A DNA stretch of 64,000 bases from Paenarthrobacter nitroguajacolicus (GCF_029952445.1 NZ_JAQPPK010000017.1:1-64000), one strand, 5' to 3'; positions 9,438-17,585 are shown, numbered from the stretch's first letter. The notes: generated from the sequence alone by a model not told the origin. Made by a program: numbers and translations.

Positions 9438-10940
9438 TCAGCTTCCGGCCGGCATGACGAAGCTTGCGCCCCCGCGGATCCCAGATGGCCAGCGGCTGGT
9501 GACGGTCTTGGTCTTGGTGTAGAACCGGAATGCATCCGGTCCATGCTGGTTGAGATCGCCGAAGGCCGACGCCTTCCAGCCGCCGAAGGTGTAGTAAGCG
9601 ATCGGGACCGGCAGCGGAACGTTGATGCCCACCATCCCCACCTCGACCCGGCTGGAAAAGTCGCGCGCCGCGTCGCCGTCGCGTGTAAAGATCGCGACGC
9701 CGTTGCCGAACTCGTGCTCGTTGCACAAGCGCAGTGCTTCGTCGTAGTCCCCGGCGCGAACTACGCTCAGTACGGGACCAAAGATCTCCTCCGTGTAGAT
9801 GCTCATGTCGGGCGCCACGTGGTCGAACAGGGTGGGTCCCACCCAAAATCCGCCTTCGTAGCCTTCTACGTTGGGTCCGCGGCCGTCAACCACCAGTGTC
9901 GCTCCTGAGTCCTTGCCCGCAGAGATGTACGACTCGATGCGCTCCTTCGCCGATGCAGCAATGACAGGTCCGAAGTCGCTGTTCTTGTCCAGGCTGTGGC
10001 CGACGGTGAGCTTGTTGATGCGTTCTGTCAGCTTGGCTACAAGGGCATCGGCCGTTTTTTCGCCCACTGGCACTGCGACTGAGATCGCCATGCACCGTTC
10101 ACCCGCGGAGCCGTAGGCCGCGCCGATCAATGCATCAGCGGCCATATCCAGATCGGCGTCAGGAAGGATCACCATATGGTTCTTGGCGCCGCCGAAGCAC
10201 TGTGCGCGCTTGCCCTGGGCGGCGGCAGTTGCGTAGATGGACTGAGCGATTGGTGTGGAGCCGACGAAACCAACGGCCTTGACGCGTGCGTCCTCAAGGA
10301 GGGCATCCACGGCTTCCTTGTCGCCGTTTATTACATTGAACACTCCGTTCGGCAACCCGGCTTCGGTCAGCAGTTCCGCCAAACGCAAAGGAACGGAAGG
10401 ATTTCGTTCTGAAGGTTTAAGGATGAAAGCGTTGCCGGCAGCCAGCGCGGGTCCGGCCTGCCACAGCGGGATCATGGCCGGGAAATTGAAGGGGCTTATG
10501 CCTGCAACGACGCCCAGCGACTTCCGCAGCGAATGGACGTCGATTCCCGTCCCGACGTTGTCGGAGAACTCGCCCTTCAACAAATGGGGCGCGGCTCCAG
10601 CCGAGAATTCCACGACCTCCAGGCCGCGCTGGATGTCCCCCTTTGCGTCGGCAAAGGTCTTGCCGTGCTCGGAGGAGAGCAGTTCCGCGAGTTCGTCCAA
10701 ATGTTCGTTGACGAGTCCTACGAACTTCAGCAAGATCCTGCCGCGACGTTGGGGGTTCATGGCCGACCATTCCGCATGGCCCTTTTCGGCGTTGGCGACA
10801 GATTCCCCAACCTCTGCGGGGGTTGCAAGGGGGACACGTGACGTCACCTGGCCGGTGCAGGGATCAAAGACGTCGCCAAAACGCCTGGACGCGCCTTCCG
10901 TGCGCGTGCCATCAATGTAGTGCGTAAGTACGGTGACCAT
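9438..10940 (-). CDS. mmsA: Methylmalonate-semialdehyde dehydrogenase (acylating) MmsA
   Basis: CoA-acylating aldehyde dehydrogenase converting methylmalonate semialdehyde to propionyl-CoA and CO2. The 500-residue protein has the nucleophile C283 in GSAGERCMAIS and the family C-terminus with VPLPVPIAYYTFGGWKAS. First gene of the operon, with a strong AAAGGAG site before the ATG at 10940. A related enzyme ends the inositol cluster at 57456-58949; the two belong to different modules, so this one is assigned to valine/isobutyrate catabolism. The 212-bp region upstream carries two striking palindromes, annotated separately. Confidence 0.93.
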   Translation of the reverse strand: MVTVLTHYIDGTRTEGASRRFGDVFDPCTGQVTSRVPLATPAEVGESVANAEKGHAEWSAMNPQRRGRILLKFVGLVNEHLDELAELLSSEHGKTFADAKGDIQRGLEVVEFSAGAAPHLLKGEFSDNVGTGIDVHSLRKSLGVVAGISPFNFPAMIPLWQAGPALAAGNAFILKPSERNPSVPLRLAELLTEAGLPNGVFNVINGDKEAVDALLEDARVKAVGFVGSTPIAQSIYATAAAQGKRAQCFGGAKNHMVILPDADLDMAADALIGAAYGSAGERCMAISVAVPVGEKTADALVAKLTERINKLTVGHSLDKNSDFGPVIAASAKERIESYISAGKDSGATLVVDGRGPNVEGYEGGFWVGPTLFDHVAPDMSIYTEEIFGPVLSVVRAGDYDEALRLCNEHEFGNGVAIFTRDGDAARDFSSRVEVGMVGINVPLPVPIAYYTFGGWKASAFGDLNQHGPDAFRFYTKTKTVTSRWPSGIRGGASFVMPAGS

Positions 10941-11033
10941 GTAATGCTCCTTTGCTTCTGGATCAGGACGCCCAGGCTTTGCCGGGGGAGTGATCCATCA
11001 TCTGGTCGAAGGTCGATTGGGTTCCAGCTATCG

Positions 11034-11052
11034 GCTGAATCGTTGATTCAGC
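11034..11052. promoter_or_regulatory. Perfect palindrome upstream of mmsA
   Basis: GCTGAATC and GATTCAGC flank the trinucleotide GTT, giving an exact 8-3-8 inverted repeat 94 bp upstream of the mmsA start codon. Size and symmetry fit a dimeric repressor or LysR/LuxR-type site. The cognate protein is unknown. Confidence 0.5.
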
Positions 11053-11096
11053 GTGCCATCGCCGCAAGGGTGCAAACAAGGACAGTTAAAGCAGAT

Positions 11097-11120
11097 GCCA
11101 TGTGCATGCGTGCACATGGC
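11097..11120. promoter_or_regulatory. 10-bp inverted repeat containing TGTGCA-N4-TGCACA
   Basis: GCCATGTGCA and TGCACATGGC pair perfectly around TGCG. Its core, TGTGCA-N4-TGCACA (11101-11116), recurs at the LysR start (12070-12085). It lies 33 bp beyond the LysR stop and about 160 bp upstream of mmsA. No U tract follows on either strand, so an operator is favoured over a terminator. Confidence 0.5.
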
Positions 11121-11152
11121 GGCTTGGCTGGGTTGGCCCGACTCGCGACCCG

Positions 11153-12076
11153 TTATGACATGAGTTCGTCCTGTCGGCCGCGGACTTCCGATAGAACCGC
11201 TTTGATGACGGCCTGGACCGCAGGGGAGCGAAGTGATTCTGGCCTGGCGGCCGCCCAAAAGCTCAGCTTGCGTTCAAATTCGTGCGGTAGTACCGGGACA
11301 AAGCCGGGCAGGCCGTAGACCATAAATGCGGGCAGGAGGCCGATGCCGCTGTTATGACGAACCGCTTCCAGCTGGGCAAAAAGACTTGTCGCCTGAAAGT
11401 TGGCCGGACTCTCGGTCAGGGTCTGCGAACGGTGCCCGATTTCGACAACTTGAAGAAGTGACTCCACGTAGGACACGAAGCTGTGGTTTTGGAGCTCGGG
11501 AAGCGCTTGGGGTGTCCCTCGCTCTTTCAGGTAATTTGGGCTGGCGTAAAGTCGTAGGACGTAGTCGGCGAGGAAGATCGTCTCGGTTCTCCCGGCCTCC
11601 ACTATTCCGGCGACAATCTCAAGGTCCACACCTGACCTGTTCCGGCTGAGTTTGCGGGTGGCATTGAGCATTTCTATCCGGAGCAGAGGGTTTCGGCGCT
11701 GAAGACGCACGAGCGCTGGTGTGACAAACATGGGGCCGAAAACGTCGGGGGTGCTGATCCTGACCAGCCCGGAAAGGGAATCGGAGGTGCGCTCCAAACT
11801 GGCCGCAAGGCTCCCCAGGCTTCGTTCAACGCCCTCCGCCGCATCTACCGCCTTCCGTCCCAACTCGGTCAGCTCCCAGCCATAGGGCGTACGTTCCAGT
11901 GTTCGGCCACCCAAGCGCTTGTCCAGTGCAATGATGCGCCGCGAAATGGTGGTGTGTGTGGTTTCCAACGCCTCAGCGACCGCATTGAATCTACCCAGGC
12001 GGGCAACGGTGAGCAGGACGAGAAGATCGTCTGCGCTGGGAAGTCCTTTAAAGTCCAACGTTCGCCTCCTGTGCAT
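11153..12076 (-). CDS. LysR-family transcriptional regulator
   Basis: Winged-helix activator/repressor. The N-terminal HTH is clear (LPSADDLLVLLTVARLGRFN, then TTHTTISRRIIALDKRLGG) and is followed by a LysR substrate-binding domain beginning near SGLVRISTPDVFGP. The length is about 307 residues, usual for the family. ATG at 12076 is chosen over the TTG at 12079. It is divergent from the acyl-CoA dehydrogenase and upstream of the mmsA operon on the same strand, so it probably controls one or both. A palindrome overlaps its start codon, suggesting autoregulation. Confidence 0.9.
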   Translation of the reverse strand: MHRRRTLDFKGLPSADDLLVLLTVARLGRFNAVAEALETTHTTISRRIIALDKRLGGRTLERTPYGWELTELGRKAVDAAEGVERSLGSLAASLERTSDSLSGLVRISTPDVFGPMFVTPALVRLQRRNPLLRIEMLNATRKLSRNRSGVDLEIVAGIVEAGRTETIFLADYVLRLYASPNYLKERGTPQALPELQNHSFVSYVESLLQVVEIGHRSQTLTESPANFQATSLFAQLEAVRHNSGIGLLPAFMVYGLPGFVPVLPHEFERKLSFWAAARPESLRSPAVQAVIKAVLSEVRGRQDELMS

Positions 12077-12085
12077 CAATGCACA
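12070..12085. promoter_or_regulatory. Palindrome TGTGCAT-CA-ATGCACA over the LysR start codon
   Basis: A perfect 7-2-7 inverted repeat that includes the LysR ATG. It shares TGTGCA-N4-TGCACA with the palindrome at 11101-11116 on the far side of the same gene. A protein bound here would block LysR initiation directly. Confidence 0.5.
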
Positions 12086-12110
12086 CTATGCCTGCCCAAA
12101 AAGGATTTTG

Positions 12111-12144
12111 GTAGGACTTCCTAGTATCTACTAGGAAGTCCTAC
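12111..12144. promoter_or_regulatory. 34-bp perfect palindrome with two nested operators
   Basis: Two 16-base arms (GTAGGACTTCCTAGTA and its exact complement) around TC. Each arm contains its own smaller palindrome of form TAGGA-N2-TCCTA (12112-12123 and 12132-12143), centred 20 bp apart, about two helical turns. It lies between the divergent LysR and acyl-CoA dehydrogenase genes, 77 bp before the latter. TACTAT at 12142-12147 could be a -10 box overlapped by the site. The architecture suits two repressor dimers, for example of TetR type. Confidence 0.65.
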
Positions 12145-12220
12145 TATATGTGCCTGGGGTCTTTCTGCTGCCAGTAAGCCCAGTCAAGCCACTCCTGTCA
12201 AGGATGAAGGGATCCACGCT

Positions 12221-13435
12221 ATGAAACTGGAAGAGCGAGTTCGCAATTTGTCCCACGAAGCTGCGCCAACCCTGGTGCCGCCTTTTCCTGACGCGGACAT
12301 GATGCATGTGTTGGATCTGTTGCCACCCGACGAGCGTTCCCGGCTGTTGGACATCCGCACATTTCTTCAGAATGACGTCAGGGAAGCAAGCATTGACTAC
12401 TGGAACAAAGAGGAGTTCCCGTTCGAGCTGCTGGGCAAGCTGGGAGCCTACGGCCTGGGAGGCTTGCAAACAGACGGAACGTCAACCTTATTCAAGGGAC
12501 TTGTGTATGTTGAGGTCGCGCGAGCGGACGTCTCTCTGTCGGCCCTGGTAGGGATTCACAATGAACTCATCGTAGGAATGATCGATGCGTTGGGATCACA
12601 GGCCCAAAAAGAACGGTGGCTGCCTGGCTTGACCTCATTCAGGCAACTTGGCGCCTTCGCGCTCACGGAGCCGGACCACGGTTCGGATATCGCTGGCGGT
12701 GTTGAGACTACGGCACGCCTTGAACAGGGGGAATGGGTCATCGACGGCGCAAAACGCTGGATAGGCTCGGGTACCATTGCCGACTTCGCCTTGGTCTGGG
12801 CACGGGACGTCGCAGATGGACAGATCAAGGGATTCATCGTTGAGACGAATCGTCCTGGATACTCGGCAACGAAGATCTGCAACAAGATCGGTCTGCGCAT
12901 CATGCAAAATGCCCACATCGAACTGCGCTCTGTCCGGGTTCCCGAAACAAATCTCCTGCCGGGAGCCACCAGCTTCTCGAAGGCAAACGACCTCTTGCGG
13001 GATTCCCGGGCGTGGGTGGGATGGCAGGCCGCCGGCATTCAACTCGCGGCATTTGATATCGCCCGCGCCTACTCCCTGAAGCGAAAACAGTTCGGTAGGG
13101 AATTGGCGAAGTTTCAGCTGGTACAGCAACAGTTGGCCGAGATCCTCGGAAACGCCACCGCGTCCCTCGGGTTAATGGCGCATCTTGCGAGGATACAGGG
13201 TGATGGAAAGCTGGAGATGGTCCAGGCTGCCATGAGCAAGGCAACCACCACTCGAATGGCGAGGGCCTCAGTAGCCATGGGCAGATCCCTGCTTGGCGGA
13301 AACGGGATAAGCAGCGATTACGAAATGGGCAAGCTGTTGGGGGACGCCGAAATCCTCTATACCTACGAAGGAACGTATGAGATCAACTCACTGATTGTCG
13401 GGCGTGCCGTCACGGGCAAATCCGCATTCGTCTAG
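12221..13435 (+). CDS. Acyl-CoA dehydrogenase (glutaryl-CoA dehydrogenase-like), candidate for short-branched acyl-CoA
   Basis: FAD enzyme that desaturates an acyl-CoA. The 404-residue protein has the flavin/substrate region FALTEPDHGSDIAGG and the catalytic base E383 in YTYEGTYEINSLIVGRAVTG, a C-terminus closest to glutaryl-CoA dehydrogenases. Around residue 100 it reads ARADVSLSALVGIHNEL, where true glutaryl-CoA dehydrogenases have an arginine (GYRS) that grips the distal carboxylate. That arginine is not seen, so a non-carboxylated substrate is more likely. Next to the methacrylyl-CoA-to-propionyl-CoA operon, isobutyryl-CoA is a reasonable guess. The start is ATG 12221 after AAGGATGAAGGG. 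Possibly controlled by the LysR protein and the 34-bp palindrome. Confidence 0.85.
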   Translation: MKLEERVRNLSHEAAPTLVPPFPDADMMHVLDLLPPDERSRLLDIRTFLQNDVREASIDYWNKEEFPFELLGKLGAYGLGGLQTDGTSTLFKGLVYVEVARADVSLSALVGIHNELIVGMIDALGSQAQKERWLPGLTSFRQLGAFALTEPDHGSDIAGGVETTARLEQGEWVIDGAKRWIGSGTIADFALVWARDVADGQIKGFIVETNRPGYSATKICNKIGLRIMQNAHIELRSVRVPETNLLPGATSFSKANDLLRDSRAWVGWQAAGIQLAAFDIARAYSLKRKQFGRELAKFQLVQQQLAEILGNATASLGLMAHLARIQGDGKLEMVQAAMSKATTTRMARASVAMGRSLLGGNGISSDYEMGKLLGDAEILYTYEGTYEINSLIVGRAVTGKSAFV

Positions 13436-13907
13436 GTCGAAGGGCTAATCTAACCCTGAGCGATGGGCTGCCGCACCGGCTCGCCAGGCTCGTCGGACCT
13501 TAAGCAAAGGTGTCTTATGACCACTACTTCAGAAAGGTTCGGCTAATACGACGCCTGTGGGCTCAGGGCTCCCACCCCACCATGGGATTATCGAAACGTC
13601 GCCGGTAGAGCCGTCCCGATCGCGGACCAGGTTCAGCTTCAAAACAGAGTGGCCGGAGTTCGAACGGCACTCCATCATCTGCCGGATTGCCCTCGATACC
13701 CCATCGCCATTGCCTGGGCCCCTGCGTGCAAGAACATGCCTGCAAGAATGTCGGTTGCTTCTTGTACATCCAGCCCAATGAGTCCGAATGAAGTACGCGA
13801 CCCTAACGCTGAAGAAGGTCTCCGAAGCTCGCCACAACCAACGGCTGGGCGGGGCCCGGGGGTCTCAAAATCCCGGAGAGAGGGGCTTTGCCTTGCTGGC
13901 CTCATGC
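13436..13907. other. 472-bp stretch without a confident gene
   Basis: No frame gives a recognisable full-length protein. On the minus strand, fragments such as SFGLIGLDVQEATDILAGMF (about 13790) and the stretch ending near 13560 look somewhat protein-like but lie in different frames with no ribosome site. This may be a decayed gene or simple intergenic DNA; I cannot tell which. Confidence 0.3.
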
Positions 13908-14669
13908 CTACCGTTGAGGGAGCCTCGCTGAGAGTTCGATGGCTGCCTCTTGAAGGACGGGCACATGGGTTAAGAGGTCTTTGAGGCGGATGCGGAATAC
14001 GGGGGCAGCCGTGGCTATGGCGGCTGTGGCCTTTCCTTCGGGCGAGAGGACTGGTACCGCGACGGCGTGCATGCCAACTTCGTTTTCTTCATTCATGACG
14101 GCGTAGCCGCGTTCCCGCACGAGGGCGATTTCCTCCCGGAAGGCTTGACGGTCCGTAATTGTGTGTTCCGTCCGGGGTACTAATTCCAGTTCCTCCACCA
14201 GTTGCTCGGACTCTTCCGGTTCAGCGAAGGCGACGAGTACCTTGCCAACCGCAGTTGAGTGCAGGGGGCCTCGGTGTCCAGGGTCGGTTGTAATGCGGAA
14301 AGCCTGTGGTCCGTCGACTTTGCCGACGGTGAGTTGGTAAGTGCCGTCCAGGATGGCCATGATCGTCGACTCCCGGGTGGCTGAGGTGATGCGTTGCAGG
14401 ATGGGCTGTGCAACGCCGGTGTATCCATGGGCGTGCGAGACGCGCTGTCCCAGGAGGTAAATGCGCAGGCCAAGGTGGTAGCGACGTTCATCCGCCTCAA
14501 AATGCGCGAAGCCGTCCCTGGTCAGGGACGCCAACAGGCGGTGCGTGGTACTGAAGGGCAGGCCAGCTTTGCGCGCCAAGTCCGACGCCCCAAGGCCCTT
14601 GGGCTCATCTCCGAGTAACACGAGCAGCCCCAGCGCCTTGCCGATCATGTCGGTCTTTTCTGCAGTCAT
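13908..14669 (-). CDS. IclR-family transcriptional regulator
   Basis: N-terminal winged helix (LGLLVLLGDEPKGLGASDLA, then STTHRLLASLTRDGFAHF) followed by an IclR effector domain with GPLHSTAVGKVLVAF. The ATG at 14669 (MTAEKTDMIGKAL) is chosen; a longer frame to 14747 would run through the operator region and the opposing promoter. Divergent from a Gfo/Idh oxidoreductase and MHS transporter. Matching palindromic sites near both starts make it the probable regulator of both units. The effector is unknown, likely the pathway substrate. Confidence 0.9.
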   Translation of the reverse strand: MTAEKTDMIGKALGLLVLLGDEPKGLGASDLARKAGLPFSTTHRLLASLTRDGFAHFEADERRYHLGLRIYLLGQRVSHAHGYTGVAQPILQRITSATRESTIMAILDGTYQLTVGKVDGPQAFRITTDPGHRGPLHSTAVGKVLVAFAEPEESEQLVEELELVPRTEHTITDRQAFREEIALVRERGYAVMNEENEVGMHAVAVPVLSPEGKATAAIATAAPVFRIRLKDLLTHVPVLQEAAIELSARLPQR

Positions 14670-14681
14670 ACCTGCATTCTC

Positions 14682-14696
14682 CCACATCGTGGATAG
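14682..14696. promoter_or_regulatory. IclR operator, copy 1
   Basis: CCACATCGTGGATAG, the exact reverse complement of 15 bases in copy 2. It lies 13 bp upstream of the IclR start, where binding would block its own transcription or translation. Confidence 0.6.
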
Positions 14697-14721
14697 ATGC
14701 ACCGCAATATAGATAAGGGTC

Positions 14722-14750
14722 TTGACCGTTACTATCGCCACATTCATACT
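14722..14750 (+). promoter_or_regulatory. Sigma-70-type promoter for the Gfo/Idh-transporter unit
   Basis: TTGACC (14722-14727), a 17-bp spacer, and CATACT (14745-14750), pointing toward the oxidoreductase at 14827. A transcript would start about 14757, just before operator copy 2. An additional imperfect repeat, CTATCT-N7-AGATAG, is at 14749-14767. Confidence 0.5.
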
Positions 14751-14768
14751 ATCTACATGACAGATAGC

Positions 14769-14787
14769 CTATCCACGATGTGGATAG
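14769..14787. promoter_or_regulatory. IclR operator, copy 2
   Basis: CTATCCAC-GAT-GTGGATAG, a perfect 8-3-8 inverted repeat just downstream of the predicted transcription start of the Gfo/Idh gene. It is the better of the two copies. Confidence 0.65.
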
Positions 14788-14826
14788 TTGTCATTTCCAG
14801 AAGCCCCGACGTGTAGGAGTAATTCC

Positions 14827-15873
14827 ATGTCCGCCCTGAGAATTGCCGTTGTTGGCGCCGGCCTGATCGGCCGCCGTCACATCGAGATCATCAAGCAGAG
14901 CCAGGACGCGAAGCTCTCCGCGGTCGTTGACCCCTTTCCGGCCGCCGCTGGTATCGCCGCCGAAGCCGGTGTTGCCTACTACCGCACCCTGGACGAGCTG
15001 TTCCTCTCGGAAAAGCCCGACGCGGTTGTCCTTGCCACACCTAACGCCCTTCACGTGAACGGTGCACTCCACTGCCTTGAAGTACGCGTGCCCGTGTTAG
15101 TGGAAAAGCCCATTGCCCAGACTGTCGAAGAAGCCCAGCGATTGGTGGATGCGGAGGACTCGGCCGGAGTGCCGGTGCTGATCGGACACCACCGACGCCA
15201 CAGCCCGCTCCTTGAAGCGGCCCGGAAGATTGTTTTCGACGGGGTTCTGGGCCGGTTGGTGGCCATCAGTGGCACTGCGCTCTTCTACAAGCCGGATGAC
15301 TACTTTGAGGCAGCACCCTGGCGCCGTGAGGCCGGAGGCGGTCCGGTCCTGATCAACATGATCCATGAGGTGGACAACCTTCGCGCCCTGTGCGGGGAGG
15401 TCACACGGGTCCAGGCCGTGGCTTCGAACAGCGCACGCGGATTCGAAGTGGAAGACACCGTGGCGATCACTCTCTCATTCGCTAACGGCGCCCTTGGGAC
15501 CTTCCTCTTGTCCGACGCTGCAGCGTCCGCACGATCCTGGGAGCAGACATCCCAGGAAGACAAGAGCTACCCCACGTATGAGGAGGAGGACTGCTACCTG
15601 ATCTCGGGCACCCGAGGCTCCCTTTCGGTACCGACTATGCGCCTGAAAACCTACGCTGACAAAGCCTCGTGGTGGGAACCCTTCGAAACCAGCACTGCGG
15701 ACGTTGTCAGGGAAGACCCCCTCGAAAGACAACTGAAACACTTCATTGCGGTCGCTCGCGGCGAATGCCAGCCAATCGTCACAGCCAGGGATGGACTGCA
15801 AACCCTCCGCGTCACAGAAGCGATTGCCGAGGCGGCCCGTACCGGTAACGCCGTCGATATCCCCGCGGCCTAA
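14827..15873 (+). CDS. Gfo/Idh/MocA-family NAD(P)-dependent oxidoreductase
   Basis: Cytoplasmic dehydrogenase acting on a sugar, cyclitol or related polyhydroxy compound. Rossmann start MSALRIAVVGAGLIGRRHIE, conserved EKP lysine motif in VPVLVEKPIAQTVEEA, and the C-terminal alpha/beta domain with the INMIHEVDNLRALCG helix usual in this family. The 348-residue length is typical. ATG at 14827 follows TAGGAGT. It is followed after 65 bp by an MHS transporter and preceded by the divergent IclR gene, so import and first oxidation of one substrate is likely. The substrate cannot be named. Confidence 0.88.
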   Translation: MSALRIAVVGAGLIGRRHIEIIKQSQDAKLSAVVDPFPAAAGIAAEAGVAYYRTLDELFLSEKPDAVVLATPNALHVNGALHCLEVRVPVLVEKPIAQTVEEAQRLVDAEDSAGVPVLIGHHRRHSPLLEAARKIVFDGVLGRLVAISGTALFYKPDDYFEAAPWRREAGGGPVLINMIHEVDNLRALCGEVTRVQAVASNSARGFEVEDTVAITLSFANGALGTFLLSDAAASARSWEQTSQEDKSYPTYEEEDCYLISGTRGSLSVPTMRLKTYADKASWWEPFETSTADVVREDPLERQLKHFIAVARGECQPIVTARDGLQTLRVTEAIAEAARTGNAVDIPAA

Positions 15874-15938
15874 ACCGGCCATAGGCCGTTCGAAACATCC
15901 AAGAGTCCCGACAACGACGTCACATAAAAGGAACCCAC

Positions 15939-17294
15939 ATGCATATCAACGAGTTCGTGCCGGAAACAACTGCGCCGAAAACACCCGTCCGGGCAGCCTT
16001 TGCCAGCTGGATCGGCAGCGCGCTGGAATACTTCGACTTTTTCATCTATGGCACCGCCGCAGCCCTCGTCTTCAATAAAGTCTTCTTCACGGGATCGGAC
16101 CCGGCCACAGGCACACTTCTGGCGCTGGCCACGTTCGGCGTCGGCTACGTTGCCCGACCCCTTGGTGCGTTCATCGTTGGCCACATCGGTGACAGATACG
16201 GACGGAAAAAAGTCCTCATTGGAACCTTGTTGCTTATGGGCGTCTCCACCTTCCTTGTAGGCTGCCTTCCTACCTACAACCAGATCGGCGTATGGGCCCC
16301 TATCTTGCTCGTAGTGCTACGCCTGCTCCAGGGCTTCTCGGCCTCCGGGGAACAATCCGGCGCGACATCCATGTCACTGGAACACGCACCCGAACGGCGT
16401 CGAGCCTTTTTTACGAGCTTCACTCTATCCGGTACGCAGTTCGGTTCAGTCCTGGCCACTGCCGCTTTCATTCCCGTCGCTGCCCTGCCGGAGGACCAGT
16501 TGCTGAGCTGGGGCTGGCGCTTACCATTTTGGTCCAGCGTCGCCGTAGTCGTCGCCGGCGTCATCATCCGGCGCAAGCTTCAAGAAACTCCCGCCTTCCA
16601 GGAGGAAGCAGCAGCATCCTCCACGCACAAGCTTCCCCTTGTCGTCCTCTTCCGGAATCACAAGGCTGGCGTTATCCGGGTCGCCCTGGCCGCCCTCGTC
16701 TCGACCGTCAGCACCGTCTTCGGCGTCTACGCCCTCAGCTTCGCCGTTAACAGTGTCCATTTGGAACGAAACATCATGCTCTGGGTCGGTGTCGCCACTA
16801 ACCTCACGGCACTCGTCGCAATCCCCCTGTTCGCCACCCTCGCTGACCGGATTGGCCGGAAGCGTGTCTATCTTTTCGGCACGATAGGCAGCGGATTACT
16901 CATGTTCCTCTACCTCAGCGTCGTCAGTGGCGGCAACTACCTGCTGATCTTCACCGTTGCGATACTGATGTCGGGCATTGTCTACTCGGCTCAGAATGGC
17001 ATCTTCCCGGCTTTCTACTCTGAGATGTTTCCCACCCAGGTTCGCCTCTCAGGAATGGCCATCGGCACTCAGATCGGCTTCGCCGTCGCAGGTTTCGCGC
17101 CCACCATCACGGCGGCGATCGCCGGCCCAGGCAAGGATGGCTGGCCCCCAGTCGCCATTTATACTCTCGTTTCCTGCCTCATCGCCGCAGGCGCAGCCCT
17201 GACCGCACGCGAAACATATGACAAGAGCCTAAAACAGATCGATGAACTCCACGGCAGCGACGATGTGCCCCGCACGGTGCCCAGCCGCGGCTGA
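15939..17294 (+). CDS. MHS-family MFS transporter
   Basis: Proton symporter of the metabolite:H+ symporter branch, 451 residues, with the family signature SALEYFDFFIYGTAAALVF, two cytoplasmic loops DRYGRKK and DRIGRKR, and hydrophobic segments consistent with 12 helices. Family members carry shikimate, dicarboxylates, betaine or similar. AAAGGAA precedes the ATG. It probably imports the substrate of the upstream Gfo/Idh enzyme. Same family as the frameshifted gene at 2332, but intact. Confidence 0.88.
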   Translation: MHINEFVPETTAPKTPVRAAFASWIGSALEYFDFFIYGTAAALVFNKVFFTGSDPATGTLLALATFGVGYVARPLGAFIVGHIGDRYGRKKVLIGTLLLMGVSTFLVGCLPTYNQIGVWAPILLVVLRLLQGFSASGEQSGATSMSLEHAPERRRAFFTSFTLSGTQFGSVLATAAFIPVAALPEDQLLSWGWRLPFWSSVAVVVAGVIIRRKLQETPAFQEEAAASSTHKLPLVVLFRNHKAGVIRVALAALVSTVSTVFGVYALSFAVNSVHLERNIMLWVGVATNLTALVAIPLFATLADRIGRKRVYLFGTIGSGLLMFLYLSVVSGGNYLLIFTVAILMSGIVYSAQNGIFPAFYSEMFPTQVRLSGMAIGTQIGFAVAGFAPTITAAIAGPGKDGWPPVAIYTLVSCLIAAGAALTARETYDKSLKQIDELHGSDDVPRTVPSRG

Positions 17295-17312
17295 ATCTGG
17301 AACCTGGCCACT

Positions 17313-17338
17313 GGCGGCACGAGAGTCCTCGTGCCGCC
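17313..17338 (+). terminator. Hairpin after the MHS transporter
   Basis: GGCGGCACGAG / CTCGTGCCGCC, a perfect 11-bp stem with AGTC loop, 18 bp after the stop codon. There is no long U tract. The rest of 17339-17585 shows nothing recognisable. Confidence 0.6.
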
Positions 17339-17585
17339 TGTGCTTCGGGTACTCCGAGCCGCGCTTCCTGCAAACCAGTGCGGACGGGGGCCCTGATCAT
17401 CGAAGCTCTACCGCCGCGAAACGGAGCAGGAAAGATATCAAGGGAAGTCCAATCCCTTGCCCGCCCCACCGCCAGATGGCGCCATGCGGCCTGGTTTTGA
17501 GGGCTTTTGGCGGGGTGCCTTATGCAGCAGCGCGCCTAGGCTTGCTTGAGGTCACAACGCGGTGGCCAGCTGGATGGAGGTTAAG

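Noticed and set aside
12221..13435. True glutaryl-CoA dehydrogenase
   Set aside because: The C-terminal signature fits, but the arginine that binds the distal carboxylate is not found at the expected place and no lysine/glutarate genes are nearby.
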